From contig NZ_CP114542.1 of the NCBI RefSeq assembly GCF_027271155.1, forward strand, positions 620,001 through 684,000: a DNA stretch of 64,000 bases. The letters run 5' to 3'. Positions 61,903-64,000 of the stretch are shown piece by piece. Made by a program: the position numbers and the translations under genes. This DNA comes from Brevundimonas subvibrioides (lineage in GTDB: Bacteria; Pseudomonadota; Alphaproteobacteria; Caulobacterales; Caulobacteraceae). The notes beneath the pieces were generated by a model. That model saw nothing but the letters and a program-made list of their open reading frames with translations, was not told the DNA's origin and made no database searches. The stretch's first letter is position 1. Each line of letters opens with the position of its first letter.

Positions 61903-63078
61903 ATGACCGACGTCGTCATCGTCTCCGCCGCCCGCACCCCCGTGGGTTCCTTCCTCGGCACCCTGTCGTCCCTGCCGGCTTCCAGGCTGGGCGAGATCGC
62001 CATCAGGGCCGCGCTGGAGCGGGCGGGGGTCGATCCGGGCGAGGTGGACGAGGTCATCCTGGGCCACGTTCTGCAGGCCGCCGCCGGTCAGGGGCCTGCG
62101 CGCCAGGCCTCGATGGGGGCGGGCATCCCGAAGGAGACGCCGGCCTGGAGCCTGAACCAGATCTGCGGCTCGGGCCTGAGGGCGGTGGCGCTCGGCTATC
62201 AGCAGATCGCCTTGGGGGACGCCAGGATCATCGTCGCCGGCGGACAGGAGAGCATGAGCCAGGCGCCGCACGCCCAGCACCTGCGCACCGGCCACAAGAT
62301 GGGCGACCTCGCCTTCACCGACACCATGATCAAGGACGGCCTGTGGGACGCCTTCAACGGCTACCACATGGGTCAGACGGCAGAGAACATCGCCGAAAAG
62401 CATCAGATCAGCCGCGCCGCCCAGGACGCCTTCGCCCTGGCCAGCCAGCACAAGGCCGAGGCTGCCCAGACGTCCGGCAAGTTCGACGAGGAGATCGTCC
62501 CGGTCGTGATCGCGGGAAAGAAGGGCGACGTCACCGTCGACAGGGACGAATACATCCGCCACGGCGCGACGCTGGAATCGATGGAAAAACTGCGTCCGGC
62601 CTTCACCCGGGACGGCTCGGTCACCGCTGCCAACGCCTCCGGGCTCAACGACGGTGCGGCGGCGCTGGTGCTCATGTCGGCCGATGACGCGAAGGCGCGA
62701 GGTCTGGAACCTCTGGCCACCATCCGGTCATGGGCCACCGCCGGCGTCGATCCGGCCATCATGGGCACGGGGCCTATCCCGGCGTCCCGCAAGGCGCTGG
62801 AAAAGGCCGGCTGGACCGTCGCCGACCTCGACCGCGTCGAATCCAACGAGGCCTTCGCCGCCCAGAGCCTGTGCGTGCTGAAGGAACTGGGCCTCGATCC
62901 AGCGAAGGTGAACGTCAACGGCGGGGCCATCGCCATCGGCCACCCGATCGGGGCCTCGGGCGCCCGCATCCTGACGACACTGCTGCATGAGCTGAAGCGT
63001 TCGGGCGGCGGAAAGGGTCTGGCGACCCTGTGCATCGGCGGCGGCATGGGCGTGGCCATGTGCGTGGAGCGGGCTTGA
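61903..63078 (+). CDS. phaA: Acetyl-CoA acetyltransferase (thiolase)
   Basis: A 391-residue biosynthetic-type thiolase that joins two acetyl-CoA into acetoacetyl-CoA. The nucleophile Cys is in [13 protein letters not shown] (about residue 88), with [29 protein letters not shown] (catalytic His) and [11 protein letters not shown] (second catalytic Cys). Length matches PhaA. The reductase gene phaB, which often follows, is not here; the next gene is a methyltransferase overlapping the stop. It could serve PHB synthesis or degradation of acetoacetyl-CoA. Confidence 0.94.
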   Translation: MTDVVIVSAARTPVGSFLGTLSSLPASRLGEIAIRAALERAGVDPGEVDEVILGHVLQAAAGQGPARQASMGAGIPKETPAWSLNQICGSGLRAVALGYQQIALGDARIIVAGGQESMSQAPHAQHLRTGHKMGDLAFTDTMIKDGLWDAFNGYHMGQTAENIAEKHQISRAAQDAFALASQHKAEAAQTSGKFDEEIVPVVIAGKKGDVTVDRDEYIRHGATLESMEKLRPAFTRDGSVTAANASGLNDGAAALVLMSADDAKARGLEPLATIRSWATAGVDPAIMGTGPIPASRKALEKAGWTVADLDRVESNEAFAAQSLCVLKELGLDPAKVNVNGGAIAIGHPIGASGARILTTLLHELKRSGGGKGLATLCIGGGMGVAMCVERA

Positions 63079-63974
63079 CCTCCATCCTCTACGGTCGCCC
63101 GCCGCTGGTCTTCGATCCGCCCGGTGCCGCGACCCAGACCTCGCCCCTGATCCCCGGCTCGACGTCGCTGGAAAGCCTGCCGGACGGCGCGGTCGAGGGC
63201 GCCATGATCTACGCCCCGCCCGGTGTGCTGGAGCGACGCTACACCCTGGCCCAGACCCTGCGCGTCCTTAAGGTCGGCGGGCGGCTCGACGTGGTGGCCC
63301 CCAAGGACCGGGGCGGGTCTCGCCTGAAGAAGGAACTCGAGGCCTTCGGGCTGGAGGTCGGCGAAACCGCCAAGGCGCACCACCGGCGTTGCGTGGTGGT
63401 GAAGCCCGGGCGCGTGACCGGGATCGACGCGGCGATCCGCGCCGGGGCCTTGCAGCAGGTCGAGGGACTGGAGGCCTGGTCCCAGCCCGGCCTCTTCGCC
63501 TGGGACCGGATCGACGCCGGCTCGGCCCAGCTGGCGGCGCACGTGCCACCGCTGAAGGGCGCGGGTGCCGATCTGGGCTGCGGCCACGGGGCGCTGGCCA
63601 CCGTCGTCCTGCGATCCGGTGCCGTGACCGCGCTCCGGCTGATCGACCTCGACCGACGCGCGATCGAGGCGGCGCGGCGCAATGTCGGGGACCCGCGCGC
63701 CACCTTCGAATGGGCCGATGTCCGCACGCTGGCGGCGGCGGGCGATCTGGACTTCATCGTCTCCAACCCGCCGTTCCACGACGGCGGTGCCGAGGACCGG
63801 CGGCTGGGCCAGGCCTTCATCCGCAAGGCGGCAGAGATGCTGAAAAAGGGCGGCAGCCTGTGGCTCGTCGCCAACCGGCACCTGCCCTATGAGGCCGAAC
63901 TGAAGACCGCCTTCCGCCGCGTGACGCCGGTCACGGACGGCGGAGGATACAAACTGTTCGAGGCGGTGAAGTGA
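63075..63974 (+). CDS. Class I SAM-dependent methyltransferase, RsmC-like
   Basis: A 299-residue protein with a TTG start at 63075 overlapping the phaA stop (TTGA). An N-terminal half of degenerate methyltransferase fold (about 1-140) is followed by the catalytic half: [16 protein letters not shown] for SAM binding, [15 protein letters not shown], and the NPPFHDGG motif that positions a target base nitrogen. The two-half layout and NPPF place it with RsmC/RlmG rRNA guanine-N2 methyltransferases (16S G1207 in E. coli). The target here is inferred from the family only. Confidence 0.85.
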   Translation: MTSILYGRPPLVFDPPGAATQTSPLIPGSTSLESLPDGAVEGAMIYAPPGVLERRYTLAQTLRVLKVGGRLDVVAPKDRGGSRLKKELEAFGLEVGETAKAHHRRCVVVKPGRVTGIDAAIRAGALQQVEGLEAWSQPGLFAWDRIDAGSAQLAAHVPPLKGAGADLGCGHGALATVVLRSGAVTALRLIDLDRRAIEAARRNVGDPRATFEWADVRTLAAAGDLDFIVSNPPFHDGGAEDRRLGQAFIRKAAEMLKKGGSLWLVANRHLPYEAELKTAFRRVTPVTDGGGYKLFEAVK

Positions 63975-64000
63975 ACATGACCCGCCCGGGCTCGACTGGC

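Overview
The window is GC-rich, densely coded DNA from an alphaproteobacterium, most likely Caulobacterales close to Brevundimonas. This placement rests on gene content and style: OmpA-like and TonB-dependent outer-membrane proteins, PhaR/PhaA, a deoxyhypusine-synthase-like polyamine gene, and many 4-nt ATGA/GTGA/TTGA gene overlaps. It was not tested by any search. No rRNA, tRNA, CRISPR array or transposase was seen.

Region 1 (1-31 kb) builds and exports the cell surface. It begins with a truncated GT4 glycosyltransferase and a DUF4214 protein. Next come GDP-deoxyhexose genes (gmd and a reductase) and an ABC-type capsule exporter (kpsM, kpsE, kpsT) with an unrecognised coupled gene. Two large RTX proteins follow, one of them a serralysin-type M10 zinc protease, then a ManC-AGE fusion for GDP-mannose supply and a type I secretion ABC/HlyD pair. 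A lipoprotein that looks like an AprI/Inh protease inhibitor is divergent from the secretion genes. After another GT4 enzyme comes part of a legionaminic acid pathway (ptmE-, legB-, legF- and legG-like), an OmpA-like protein with a 28-proline linker, and a KpsS-like capsule protein with an in-frame repeat-rich insertion. Three copies of a 134-bp, two-module palindromic repeat lie between genes here.

Region 2 (31-43 kb) holds a lipoprotein MsrA, a TonB-dependent receptor with a clear terminator, and a polyamine group: agmatine deiminase, N-carbamoylputrescine amidase, a deoxyhypusine-synthase-like enzyme and an ornithine/lysine decarboxylase. Between them lie a beta-helix protein, a PAP2-type phosphatase with an altered active-site motif, small proteins and an AAA ATPase.

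Region 3 (43-52 kb) holds a PhnCDE transporter with a PstS-like protein, a GT4 glycosyltransferase, a DinJ/RelB-type antitoxin whose YafQ-like toxin is broken by a frameshift and a stop codon, and PutA.

Region 4 (52-64 kb) begins with a lower-GC orphan gene. An arsR-porin pair follows, flanked by a full gene and a truncated copy of that gene. Then come an HMG-CoA-lyase-like gene with an ArnT-like glycosyltransferase, a GT2 enzyme, a small membrane protein, PhaR with a coupled small gene, a hemolysin III protein, the thiolase PhaA and an RsmC-like methyltransferase.

The most interesting material is the protease-secretion-inhibitor locus with its shared novel C-terminal tail, the 134-bp repeat family, the in-frame insertion in the KpsS-like gene, the decayed toxin, and the duplication around arsR.
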